Source: Alphaproteobacteria bacterium
GTDB taxonomy: Bacteria; Pseudomonadota; Alphaproteobacteria; Acetobacterales; Acetobacteraceae
NCBI GenBank assembly: GCA_026225015.1
Contig: JAMFRY010000119.1
Span: 1 to 18,645, forward strand
DNA length: 18,645 bases
Direction of reading: 5' to 3'
Part shown: positions 1-7,050 of the stretch, piece by piece
How the letters are laid out: every line of letters begins with the position of its first letter
How positions within the stretch are numbered: the first letter of the stretch is position 1
Notes under the pieces: model-generated
Databases searched by the model: none
What the model was told of the DNA's origin: nothing
The model's input: the letters and a program-made list of their open reading frames with translations, nothing else
Position numbers and translations under genes: made by a program

Positions 1-311
1 AATTTTATGAATTGGAGCGGTTCGGCAACAGCGACTTTCGTAACGCCACGGCCCGGAAAGGCTGGAAACCCAATGGTCCCGGGAAATGCTCGGAAAAAAA
101 CCACTCCGGCGAGGCCCACCACCACGAGGGCAATGAAACTCATCGTCAGCAAACCCGCCTTGCCGACCTTACTCTTCTTGCCGGGTGGCGCAGGCTCTTC
201 CTTAGCCTTGATAATGTGGCCTGGCCCCCTATTCTCGGTTCCAGCGGACACGCCCGGGCCGGTCGCGTACTTTCCAATCCAACTTGCGCCACTTTGTTCG
301 CTTATCGGCAC
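1..311 (-). CDS. Partial single-pass membrane protein, function unknown (cut by window edge)
   Basis: On the minus strand one frame is open from an in-frame stop just upstream of position 361 to the window edge. It reads as a lysine-rich stretch (GKKSKVGKAG), then a clear hydrophobic helix (LLTMSFIALVVVGLAGVVFF), then a proline/glycine-rich segment (RAFPGTIGFPAFPGRG). This is the layout of a protein with a short cytoplasmic N terminus, one membrane helix and an outer domain lying beyond the window. There is no ATG in the frame upstream of the helix. A GTG at 311 with GAGG five bases before it, or a GTG at 251, could start it. FliL-type flagellar proteins have a similar N-terminal layout, but nothing here proves that. 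The plus-strand frames over the same bases give proteins of odd composition and look like shadows. Confidence 0.4.
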   Translation of the reverse strand, partial: MPISEQSGASWIGKYATGPGVSAGTENRGPGHIIKAKEEPAPPGKKSKVGKAGLLTMSFIALVVVGLAGVVFFRAFPGTIGFPAFPGRGVTKVAVAEPLQFIK

Positions 312-457
312 CGAGACCTCACATCGTTTAAATGCGAACGAATTTTCTTTGATAAACCTTAAGAATCAGTTCCCCGGCACCGAAACAATTGCGATCGGCC
401 ATCCTGCACAGTGTCGGATTTAAGGAGGAGCCGGGCCGCCGAGAACCGCTTTCTTTT

Positions 458-1858
458 CTAATTCTTCTTCCGTGTCTCGAAACTATACGGGCTGGCGCTG
501 GTGGTTTGCGGATCGACTGTCAACCGGTGGGCGAGCGGGGGGAAGGCGCGGGAGCGGCAGTCCTCGCGCTCGCAGAGCCGGCAGGACAGGCCGATGCCAA
601 CCGCGGCTTTCTCCACATCGATGCCGTCACTGTAAGCCAGGTTTTCGCGCTCGGAGATATCGCAGCCCATCGCGACCACATGCACCGGCGGCGGGTCGCC
701 CCAGCGGGCGGGGCGGCCGGTGATGGCGCGGGCGAAACAGAGAAAGGTCTGGCCATCCGGCAGTTCGGCGACCTGCACGCGCGTGCTGCCGGGTGTTGCG
801 AAAGCGGAATGTACGATCCAGCGCGGGCAGGTGCCGCCAAAGCGCATGAAGGGAAAGCCGGCGGCGGAAAACCGTTTACTCACATTGCCGGCCGGGTCGA
901 CCCGCAAGAAGAAGAACGGCACGCCGCGCGCGCCGGTGCGCTGCAAGGTGGAGAGGCGGTGGCAGGCCTGTTCGTAGCTCACGCCGAAGCGGGCGGCGAG
1001 GAAATCGACATCGTAGCGCGCCTCCTGCGCCGAAGTGATAAACGGCTCGTAGGGCATGATGATGGCGCCGGCGACATAGTTGAGCAGGCCGACGCGCAGC
1101 AATTCCGCGGCATCCGACGAGGTCGGCGCGGCGATTGTTACCAGCGCCTCCACCGCCTCGCGGGTTTCCAACAAAGCTAGCTGAAAGGCCATCTGAAAGC
1201 CGCGGCTTTCCCGCGAGCTGGTTTCGGAAAGCGTGAGCAGCCGGGCTTTGGGATCATAAACCCGCAGTGATCCGGGCTGCGGCCGCACGATCACCACCAG
1301 CCCGTGTTTTTGCCGCAGGCGTTCGGCCAAAGCGTGGTTGGTGCCCAAAACCGCCGATTGCAGCGTGTTGCTGATGGCCTCGGCCGCCATTTCCAGGCTG
1401 GGAAAGTGATTGGCGTGATCGTGAAAGTAATCCCGCACCTCTTCATTCGGAAGCAGGATTTTGCGTCCGGAGGGCAGCGTGATGCCATCGGAATCCTCGC
1501 GCGCGCCAGCCCAGGCCCGGTGCAATGCGAGTATCGCCCGCACCGCATTCGGCGCCGCGGCGGCAATCGCCTGGGTTTCCGCCTCCGGCACCGATTCGAT
1601 CCCCAGCAGCGGGTCCGCGAAGACCTCGCGCAGCTTGATCTCGTAATCGCGCTCCTGGTCGCCGGAGAGGGTATCGAGGTCGACATCGAGGATTTTCGCG
1701 AGTTTGAACAGCAGATTGGCGGTAACCGCGCGCTGGTCGTGCTCGATGAGGTTGAGATAGCTGGTGGAAATGCCGAGCTTTTGCGCCAGGTTCTGCTGGC
1801 TGAGGCCTTGGGCGGTGCGCAGCCGGCGCAAACTGGGGCCGATGATAGGCTTTGCCAT
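458..1858 (-). CDS. XRE-family short-chain fatty-acyl-CoA regulator (ScfR/RamB/PrpR type)
   Basis: A 466-residue DNA-binding regulator. Residues about 8-62 form a cro/CI-type helix-turn-helix (GLSQQNLAQKLGISTSYLNL). The middle (about 150-300) resembles the IrrE-like/DUF955 region, but the metalloprotease HExxH is absent (QLALLETREA instead), as is usual in this regulator family. The C terminus matches the DUF2083-type domain, with a cysteine cluster at C426, C429 and C434 (CRLCEREDC) followed by RAFPP. Relatives sense propionyl-, acetyl- or related short acyl-CoAs and control propionate, acetate or PHB carbon flow. An Fe-S cluster has been reported for a mycobacterial member, and the cysteines here could do the same (inference). 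The start is the only ATG near the helix-turn-helix; no good ribosome binding site is seen. The upstream region holds three matching palindromes, the nearest overlapping the likely promoter, which suggests self-control. The effector and the targets are unknown. Confidence 0.9.
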   Translation of the reverse strand: MAKPIIGPSLRRLRTAQGLSQQNLAQKLGISTSYLNLIEHDQRAVTANLLFKLAKILDVDLDTLSGDQERDYEIKLREVFADPLLGIESVPEAETQAIAAAAPNAVRAILALHRAWAGAREDSDGITLPSGRKILLPNEEVRDYFHDHANHFPSLEMAAEAISNTLQSAVLGTNHALAERLRQKHGLVVIVRPQPGSLRVYDPKARLLTLSETSSRESRGFQMAFQLALLETREAVEALVTIAAPTSSDAAELLRVGLLNYVAGAIIMPYEPFITSAQEARYDVDFLAARFGVSYEQACHRLSTLQRTGARGVPFFFLRVDPAGNVSKRFSAAGFPFMRFGGTCPRWIVHSAFATPGSTRVQVAELPDGQTFLCFARAITGRPARWGDPPPVHVVAMGCDISERENLAYSDGIDVEKAAVGIGLSCRLCEREDCRSRAFPPLAHRLTVDPQTTSASPYSFETRKKN

Positions 1859-1867
1859 GACGCAGGA

Positions 1868-1980
1868 ATAGTAAAGAATTTACAGGGTGTAAACTTCGTC
1901 TGTAAAGCGATTTACAGATTTCCAAGGTATCAGGCGTTTTTCCGGATGTAATCGCGCAAGAATATTGTAAATTATTTACA
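1868..1980. promoter_or_regulatory. Three-palindrome operator array between the XRE regulator and a small gene
   Basis: Three palindromes of the same kind occur: 1870-1884 (AGTAAA-GAA-TTTACA, arms 5 bp), 1900-1917 (CTGTAAA-GCGA-TTTACAG, perfect 7-bp arms) and 1966-1980 (TGTAAA-TTA-TTTACA, perfect 6-bp arms). A lone half-site TGTAAA lies at 1888-1893. Palindrome centres are about 31.5 and 64.5 bp apart, close to 3 and 6 turns of DNA, so all three would face the same side. The first lies 12 bp upstream of the regulator's ATG and overlaps a possible -10 (TACTAT on the minus strand, 1873-1868). The third is 36 bp upstream of the small gene at 2017. The most likely ligand is the adjacent XRE regulator (inference). 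Related ScfR regulators bind TTTGCAAA-type palindromes, which are similar in style but not the same sequence. Confidence 0.75.
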
Positions 1981-2016
1981 TCATCGCTTGCAGCCAAGCG
2001 TGAAGGAGAGACCCCG

Positions 2017-2253
2017 ATGCGCCCTTTGACTCGTTCTACCCCGAATTTTGCACCCGATGGTTTTGCCGCGTCGCTGAAGCAGCGGCTTGGCGCCGGGCTG
2101 AACTACGCCGTTGCCGCCACCATTGCGGGTAGAATTGCGCCGGGAGCGACATCGCAACAGAGCGAGGCGCGCCGGGAAGCTTCCCATTCCCACAACCAGG
2201 ACGGCTATGACGAAGGATTGGTGCATAGCCATTTCTGGGCCTGTAACCAATAA
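2017..2253 (+). CDS. Small histidine-rich protein, function unknown
   Basis: A 78-residue reading frame starting at an ATG with a good ribosome binding site (AAGGAG at 2003-2008, 8 bases before the start). It is bounded upstream by the palindrome array and downstream by a strong terminator, so it looks like a complete single-gene transcription unit. No signal peptide or membrane helix is clear, although residues 25-40 (GAGLNYAVAATIAGRI) are mildly hydrophobic. The C-terminal third is polar and rich in histidine: H57 and H59 (SHSH), then HSHFWAC near the end. Together these could bind a metal, but that is only a suggestion. I do not recognise the family. Its position next to the acyl-CoA-type regulator and under the same palindromes suggests that it is a target of that regulator. 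Confidence 0.6.
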   Translation: MRPLTRSTPNFAPDGFAASLKQRLGAGLNYAVAATIAGRIAPGATSQQSEARREASHSHNQDGYDEGLVHSHFWACNQ

Positions 2254-2297
2254 TCAAGGCTAAGGCACGATAAGCCGGAGATTCAGGAAACGTCCTT

Positions 2298-2334
2298 CTG
2301 CCCCGGGTAGCAATACCCGGGGCAGCGTGTTTTG
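2298..2334 (+). terminator. Strong intrinsic terminator after the small histidine-rich gene
   Basis: A perfect 12-bp stem (CTGCCCCGGGTA, 2298-2309, pairing with TACCCGGGGCAG, 2314-2325) closes a GCAA tetraloop of the very stable GNRA type. It is followed by CGTGTTTT. The T tract is short but the stem is unusually strong. It lies 45 bases after the stop of the small gene and shortly before aat, so it separates the two units. Confidence 0.8.
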
Positions 2335-2392
2335 GGGGAAGGCAGTGAAATCGGGGCTTTTGCGGCACCTGTATTCATGGCAGGCTTCCCTG

Positions 2393-3058
2393 ATGTCTAA
2401 TCGGCCTTTTGTCTTGACAGCCGATCTGCTGCTCCGCGCGTACCGGCTGGGCATGTTTCCAATGGCGGAATCGCGCTCCAGCCGGGCTTTGCATTGGCTG
2501 GACCCGGAACATCGCGGCATTCTGCCGTTAGATGAATTTCATCTGCCGCGCAGCCTGCTCAAGACGTTGCGTGGCGATAAATTCGAGGTCAGCGCGGATA
2601 CCGATTTTGCCGCCACGATTTCCGCCTGCGCGGAGGCGCGGCCGAATCGTCCGGAGACCTGGATCAACCAGGAGATCGAAAGACTCTTTATCGAGCTGTA
2701 CCGGCTGGGCTTTGCGCATAGCGTGGAGGCCCGCCTCGGCGGCAGGCTGGTGGGCGGCCTGTATGGCGCCTGTCTGGGCGGCGCGTTTTTCGGGGAGAGC
2801 ATGTTCTCCACGGCGACCGACGCCTCGAAGGTTGCGCTGGTGCATCTGGTGGCGCGCCTCAAGCTCGGCGGATTTGTGCTGCTTGATACGCAGTTCATTA
2901 CCACCCATCTGAGCCGCTTCGGCGCCCGTGAAATTCCGCGGGCGCAGTACCACAAACTGCTGGCGGAGGCGGTCGAGCTTCCGGCGCGGTTTAACGCCAG
3001 CCCGGAAACGGCGGCGCTGCTGAGGGAAATTGCGGCAATGCGCCGCCAGGAGTCTTGA
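2393..3058 (+). CDS. aat: Leucyl/phenylalanyl-tRNA-protein transferase
   Basis: The enzyme moves Leu or Phe from its tRNA to proteins with an N-terminal Lys or Arg, marking them for ClpS/ClpAP breakdown (N-degron pathway, cytoplasm). The 221-residue product has the family signatures in order: YRLGMFPMAES near residue 15, HWLDPEHRGILPL near 35, ETWINQEIERLF in the middle, then GGLYGACLGGAFFGESMFS and SKVALVHL, and LLDTQFITTHLSRFGA near the C terminus. The length is normal. The frame is open upstream to 2327, but that longer form would begin inside the terminator stem-loop region and add a sequence unlike the family. The ATG at 2393 (MSNRPFVLTADLLL) matches the expected N terminus, although its ribosome binding site is weak. 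The stop is followed one base later by the TTG of the next gene, so the two are probably co-transcribed. Confidence 0.95.
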   Translation: MSNRPFVLTADLLLRAYRLGMFPMAESRSSRALHWLDPEHRGILPLDEFHLPRSLLKTLRGDKFEVSADTDFAATISACAEARPNRPETWINQEIERLFIELYRLGFAHSVEARLGGRLVGGLYGACLGGAFFGESMFSTATDASKVALVHLVARLKLGGFVLLDTQFITTHLSRFGAREIPRAQYHKLLAEAVELPARFNASPETAALLREIAAMRRQES

Positions 3059-3059
3059 T

Positions 3060-3656
3060 TTGCCTTTTACCTCTTTGCTGTTGCTGCTGGGGATTGGCGC
3101 CGCCAATGCCGATACTGCCCCGCTGATCCTGCCGGATCGCGATGTCGCGGTCACCTATGCGTTCGCGGCACCAGGCCGGCCGGATCAGTCCTATGAGCTG
3201 GAATATGACGCCGTTGACGAGCGGGCGCGGATCAACAATCCGGCCCAGGGTACCTATTTTCTGATCGATCTGCCCACCGGCGCGGCCAAAATGGTGGTGC
3301 CGCAGTTGGACAGCGTGGTGAACACGCCGGATCTCTCGGTGATTACCCACCAGATTACCGATGCCGGCCGTTATGCGAGGTTCACGATGTTGGGGAGCAG
3401 GCAATATGCTGGACTCTCCTGCCAGAACTGGTTGATCATCACCCAGCAGGGAACCGCGACCGCATGTTTGACGGCGCATGGCGTGGCGCTGCATTTTAAT
3501 GGAAAGAACGCCAATGGATCAGGCAGCGTGACCGCGACTGCCGTAAGCTTCGGTCCGCAGCCGGTGGCGGATTTCAACCTGCCGCATGGCTATAACGCCG
3601 TTACGCTGCCGCCTGGGGTGCTGCAGCAATTGATGAATGGTGGCTCGTCTCAGTAA
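3060..3656 (+). CDS. Secreted or periplasmic protein of unknown function, TTG start
   Basis: I do not recognise this 198-residue protein. I place the start at TTG 3060 because AGGAG (3048-3052) lies 7 bases before it, and because the product then begins with a textbook signal peptide: MPFTSLLLLLGIGAANA, with likely cleavage between ANA and DTAP. A longer TTG form from 3030 would add residues that bury this signal. The mature part is beta-rich in appearance (ITHQITDAGRYARFTMLGSR), has two cysteines (LSCQNW and TACL) that could form a disulphide, and has no lipobox. The sequence YELEYDAVDERARI and later blocks resemble small periplasmic proteins with lipid-carrier-like beta folds, but that is only an impression. 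It starts immediately after the aat stop and is probably in the same transcript. Confidence 0.75.
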   Translation: MPFTSLLLLLGIGAANADTAPLILPDRDVAVTYAFAAPGRPDQSYELEYDAVDERARINNPAQGTYFLIDLPTGAAKMVVPQLDSVVNTPDLSVITHQITDAGRYARFTMLGSRQYAGLSCQNWLIITQQGTATACLTAHGVALHFNGKNANGSGSVTATAVSFGPQPVADFNLPHGYNAVTLPPGVLQQLMNGGSSQ

Positions 3657-3725
3657 TAATCTGATTTTATAACATTCTCTTAAACAGCGCTTACGGCGCG
3701 CCAGCGTGTTTGCTAGCTTCACCCC

Positions 3726-5435
3726 GTGACTCGCACACTGAACCTCATGGTTGGGTTGCCGGGGCAGGGGATGCATTTGGGCATCGATCCGCTGTCACTG
3801 CTGTTTTTGTGCATGTTGGCGCCGCAGGTGGTGGCCAGCGCCGTCGCATCGGAGTGGAAATCCGGCACCTACTGGACCTTCGTGCTCGGCATGATTTTGG
3901 CTTTGCTGGCAGCTGATGGTTTTGCATTGATTCTCGGTTTCGAGCTGATGAGTGCTGCATCCTGGCTGCTGGTGGTGCGGGGCAGCCGGGAGCCCGGCGC
4001 CCGCCAATCCGCTTCCCGTCTGCCCGGCGCCCGTGAGCCCGCTACCCTTTATGCGGGAATTGCTTTATTTTCAGCCGCTTGTCTGATTCCCGCGCTATTT
4101 CTGCCCGCCGGCAATATCGCTTTTGCCTTGCTCCTGCTGGGAGCCGGGGCGAAGGCTGGCCTGGCGCCTTTATATAGCTGGCTGCCGCGCGCGCATCCGG
4201 CGCCCTCGGCCGGCGTCTCTGCGGTGATGTCCGGCGGGATGGTAAAAGTCGCGCTCTATATCATCATCCGGTACGGCTTCATCGTATACGGCGCGGAGAT
4301 TGCGCCCTGGTGGGGCGTGGCGCTGATGGTTGCCGGCGCCGCCTCGGTCTTGATCGGAAGCCTGCGCGCCGTGCTGGAAGTGGAGCTGAAAACAATGCTC
4401 GCCTGTTCCACGGTGGAGCATGTTGGGTTGATCTCGGTTGGGCTTGGCGTCGCGCTCGAGGCACGGGCGCTCGACGACCCGGCGCTGGCGGTTTTGGCGG
4501 TTCAGGCCGCCTTGCTCTGCGCGGTGGCGCATGCCTTGTTCAAACCTTTGTTGTTCCTGGGCGCGGGGGCGGTAAAGCATGCCACCGGCACCACGTCGCT
4601 GGATTGGCTGGGCGGGCTGATGCGGGGCATGCCGCAATTGGGAATTCTGATGCTGCTCGGCGCCTCGGGCATGGCCGCACTTCCGCTCTCTCCTGGTTTC
4701 GCGCCGGAGTTTCTGCTGCTGCACGCAGTGATTGCCGCGGCGGGCGGCGGCGGCATTCTGGCGTGGATCGGGTTCACTGCTTTGCTCGCCATATTGGGCA
4801 TGAGCGCCGGGCTGGCGCTGGCAGCCGCGGTGCGGATGATCGGCATCGGGTTTCTCGGCCGGCCCCGAACCTTGCGCGCGGCGGCCGCGGAGGAAGCCGA
4901 AAAACGCACGTTGATCGCCATGGCGCTGCTCGGGGTGCTCTGCCTGGCGGTGGCGCTGGCGCCAAGCCTGCTGCTTTATTTGATGCAACCGGCGATTTCG
5001 CAACTGGTTCCTAGTGGGCTGCCGCAAGCTTTGGCCTATACCCCGTCCCAGCTGGCGATTCTGCTACTGGCGCTGGCGGGCGGCGCTTACCTGTTATTGC
5101 GGCGCTTCGGCGTGCGCGGCGAGCGTGAGGTGCTGCCCTGGAATGGCGGTTTCGGCCGGCCGCCAGCTTGGATGCCTTTTGGCGACCCGCTAACCCAGCC
5201 CAGCGCCACCGGCTTTGCCGAACCTGTGCGAAGAGCCTTGGGCGGCATATTGCTGGACCATCAAGGCCGTGATCCGGGGGAGAAATATGTGCTGCTGCCG
5301 CTGATCCGGCTCGATCAGTTCTTCGTGAGGCTGGCCGAGCGGGTCCGCCGCGCCACGATCCGCCAACGCCTCGCCTTCGTGTTCGCGGCGCTGGTAATGA
5401 CCTTGCTGGTGCTGGGCTTGGGGCAGGACGGCTGA
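3726..5435 (+). CDS. hyfB: HyfB/HycC-like antiporter-type membrane subunit (Ehr complex), short N terminus
   Basis: A polytopic membrane protein of 569 residues in the NuoL/M/N-Mrp antiporter family, closest in pattern to HycC/HyfB of group 4 hydrogenases. Key proton-channel residues are present: a glutamate in the fifth-helix position (GFELMSAASW, E73), a lysine in GAGAKAGLAPLYSWLP (K143) and a lysine in GGMVKVALY (K174). Further landmarks are STVEHVGLISVGLG and HALFKPLLFLGAGAV. It would form one ion-pumping module of the complex. The start is unusual: an in-frame TAG at 3714-3716 limits the frame to GTG 3726 or a later ATG (3747). Either leaves only about 20 residues before GIDPLSLLFL, where HycC/HyfB proteins carry roughly two more helices. 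No ribosome binding site precedes either start. The stop overlaps the hyfC start by one base. Confidence 0.9.
   Translation: MTRTLNLMVGLPGQGMHLGIDPLSLLFLCMLAPQVVASAVASEWKSGTYWTFVLGMILALLAADGFALILGFELMSAASWLLVVRGSREPGARQSASRLPGAREPATLYAGIALFSAACLIPALFLPAGNIAFALLLLGAGAKAGLAPLYSWLPRAHPAPSAGVSAVMSGGMVKVALYIIIRYGFIVYGAEIAPWWGVALMVAGAASVLIGSLRAVLEVELKTMLACSTVEHVGLISVGLGVALEARALDDPALAVLAVQAALLCAVAHALFKPLLFLGAGAVKHATGTTSLDWLGGLMRGMPQLGILMLLGASGMAALPLSPGFAPEFLLLHAVIAAAGGGGILAWIGFTALLAILGMSAGLALAAAVRMIGIGFLGRPRTLRAAAAEEAEKRTLIAMALLGVLCLAVALAPSLLLYLMQPAISQLVPSGLPQALAYTPSQLAILLLALAGGAYLLLRRFGVRGEREVLPWNGGFGRPPAWMPFGDPLTQPSATGFAEPVRRALGGILLDHQGRDPGEKYVLLPLIRLDQFFVRLAERVRRATIRQRLAFVFAALVMTLLVLGLGQDG
3992..4033 (+). 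repeat. Direct repeat inside hyfB (12 bp, period 30)
   Basis: GCCCGGCGCCCG occurs at 3992-4003 and again at 4022-4033, exactly 30 bp apart. In the protein this gives two copies of PGAR (PGARQSASRL then PGAREPATLY) in the hydrophilic loop after the E73 helix. It keeps the reading frame, so it looks like a small in-frame duplication in a loop. Confidence 0.6.
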
Positions 5436-6394
5436 TGTTTTTGTTCTTCCTCCGTCTGCTGGCCACAACGATGCACGTAGCCGCCATGTTTGGCCTGGCG
5501 CCACTGCTGATGGGGCTCGTAACCAAATTCCGGGCCCGACTCCTGGGCAGGCGCGGGCCGCCAGTGTTGCAGCCCTACCTTGATTTGCGCAAGCTGATCC
5601 GCAAAACGCCGTTGATTCCCGATAATGCGACGGAGCTGTATAAAGTCTGGCCGTTTGCCAGCTTTGCCGCCATTGCCGCCTGCGCCCTGCCGGTGCCTGG
5701 ATTCGCGCTCAATCTGCTTACCGCGCCCTATGGCGATTTCATTACGCTGGTCGGGTTGTTCGCCTTATCACGCGCCGCGACCATGCTTGCGGGCTTGGAA
5801 ACCGGCTTCGGCTTTGGCGGCGCGGGGGCGGGAAGGGAGGCCCTGTTCGGCATCTTCGCCGAGGCCGCCCTGCTCGTGATGGTGCTGACCTTCGTACTTA
5901 TCACCGGCGACCCGACGGTGGATGGCATTGCGCAATATTTAAGCTCCGGCGTGGGGATATCCGTGTCGCTGGGTTTTGCCTTGGCCGCCATGCTAGCGGT
6001 GGCGGTTACAGAAACCGGGCGCATTCCGGTGGATAATCCGGCCGGCCATCTTGAACTCGGCATGGTGCATGAGGCCATGGTGCTGGAATATTCCGGGCGC
6101 TATCTGGCGCTGTTTCATTACACCGCCTGTCTGCGGCTGATGGTGTGGTTCTGCCTGATCGGCACCTTATTCCTGCCCTTCGGCATGGCGCAGGCCGGCG
6201 CGCCGCTCTCCTGGGTTGGCGGTTTGCTGATCTGGGGCGTGAAGCTTGTCTTCCTGGCGGGCGCGCTTAGCCTGCTGGAGGTTTCCACCGCCAAAATGCG
6301 GGTGTTCCGGGTGCCGGAGTTTCTCGGGGTGGCGCTGCTGCTCGGCCTGCTTTCTGCGATCTTTCTGTTCGTCGCAGGGCGATTAAACGGATGA
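5435..6394 (+). CDS. hyfC: HyfC/HycD-like membrane anchor subunit (NuoH family)
   Basis: A 319-residue polytopic protein of the NuoH/HycD family, the membrane subunit that links the hydrophilic arm of complex I-like enzymes to the antiporter modules. Diagnostic motifs are GRRGPPVLQPYLDLRKLIRK near residues 38-57, and ETGRIPVDNPAGHLELGMVH (193-212) followed by EAMVLEYSG. The second block closely matches the HycD/HyfC signature, and its charged residues form part of the proton path and of the contact with the large subunit. Length and helix content are normal for the family. It begins at ATG 5435, overlapping the hyfB stop by one base, and its own stop overlaps the hyfE start (ATGA), so translation is coupled throughout. 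No defects are seen. Confidence 0.95.
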   Translation: MFLFFLRLLATTMHVAAMFGLAPLLMGLVTKFRARLLGRRGPPVLQPYLDLRKLIRKTPLIPDNATELYKVWPFASFAAIAACALPVPGFALNLLTAPYGDFITLVGLFALSRAATMLAGLETGFGFGGAGAGREALFGIFAEAALLVMVLTFVLITGDPTVDGIAQYLSSGVGISVSLGFALAAMLAVAVTETGRIPVDNPAGHLELGMVHEAMVLEYSGRYLALFHYTACLRLMVWFCLIGTLFLPFGMAQAGAPLSWVGGLLIWGVKLVFLAGALSLLEVSTAKMRVFRVPEFLGVALLLGLLSAIFLFVAGRLNG

Positions 6395-7050
6395 CCCAGG
6401 ATTACGCGCTCGCGCATCTGCTCGGCGGTCTGATGCTGCTTTGCGCCTTCGCCTTGCTCTCGCAGCGGCGGCTGGCGGCGATGATCTCGCTGTATGAGGC
6501 GGAGGCGTTCATATTGAGCGGCGCTGCCTTCTGGCAGGGCTATGCGCAGCATTCGGCGGATCTTTATCTTACCGGCGGCATTACGCTTACGATCAAGGCG
6601 ATCCTGCTGCCGGTCGCGTTGCGGCGCATCATGCATCGGTTGAACCTCATCCGGGCGGTGGAGACGGCGATGCCTGTTGGTGTTTCGATGATCCTCGGCG
6701 TGGCGCTGATCGGCATTGCCGTGCTGGTCGTGCTGCCGGCCACGACTGGTTCACTGAATCTGACACGCGAGGATTTGGCGCTGGCGCTCTCGGTGGTGCT
6801 GCTTGGCCTTTCGGTGATGACGACGCGGCGGAATGCGCTGGCCCAGGTGATCGGCTTTCTGTCCACCGAAAACGGCCTGGTGCTGGCGGCGATCGGCATG
6901 CCGGGCATGCCCTTCGTCGCGGAGTTTTCCGTGGCGTTGCTGGTGCTGATGGCGTTTCTTGTCCTCGGGGTCTTCGTGTTTCGGGTGCGCGAGCATTTCG
7001 ACTCGCTGGATTTGACCGGCATCGAGGAAATCGAGAAACGCGGACGATGA
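6391..7050 (+). CDS. hyfE: HyfE membrane subunit (NuoK-like)
   Basis: A 219-residue protein with about six to seven hydrophobic helices. The N-terminal half is distantly NuoK-like. The C-terminal half carries the HyfE signature: QVIGFLSTENGLVLAA near residue 155, then FRVREHFDSLDL near the C terminus, where E. coli HyfE has a similar QVIGFLSMENGL and REQFDSLD. HyfE is found in hydrogenase-4-type complexes and is absent from the simpler hydrogenase 3, so this cluster is of the Hyf rather than the Hyc type. It probably sits between the antiporter modules in the membrane arm. The start ATG overlaps the hyfC stop by four bases and the stop overlaps the hyfF start by four bases. The residues in GIEEIEKRGR after the last helix should face the cytoplasm. 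Confidence 0.92.
   Translation: MTQDYALAHLLGGLMLLCAFALLSQRRLAAMISLYEAEAFILSGAAFWQGYAQHSADLYLTGGITLTIKAILLPVALRRIMHRLNLIRAVETAMPVGVSMILGVALIGIAVLVVLPATTGSLNLTREDLALALSVVLLGLSVMTTRRNALAQVIGFLSTENGLVLAAIGMPGMPFVAEFSVALLVLMAFLVLGVFVFRVREHFDSLDLTGIEEIEKRGR

Noticed and set aside
7..423. Plus-strand reading frame of 138 codons at the window start
   Set aside because: Composition is odd (Pro/Arg/Thr-rich with no recognisable domain), and the minus strand of the same bases gives a sensible basic segment plus membrane helix.
421..430. Perfect Shine-Dalgarno-like TAAGGAGGAG on the plus strand
   Set aside because: No start codon lies within 5-12 bases downstream, and the frames that follow run antisense to the XRE regulator. 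It is probably chance.
1304..1951. Plus-strand frame of 215 codons
   Set aside because: It lies antisense to the well-supported XRE regulator. Long shadow frames are common in GC-rich coding DNA.
4310..5014. Plus-strand frame of 234 codons inside hyfB, and a 285-codon minus frame at 4170-5027
   Set aside because: Gly/Arg/Ala- or Gln/Arg-rich products with no domain, fully inside hyfB, which has clear family motifs.
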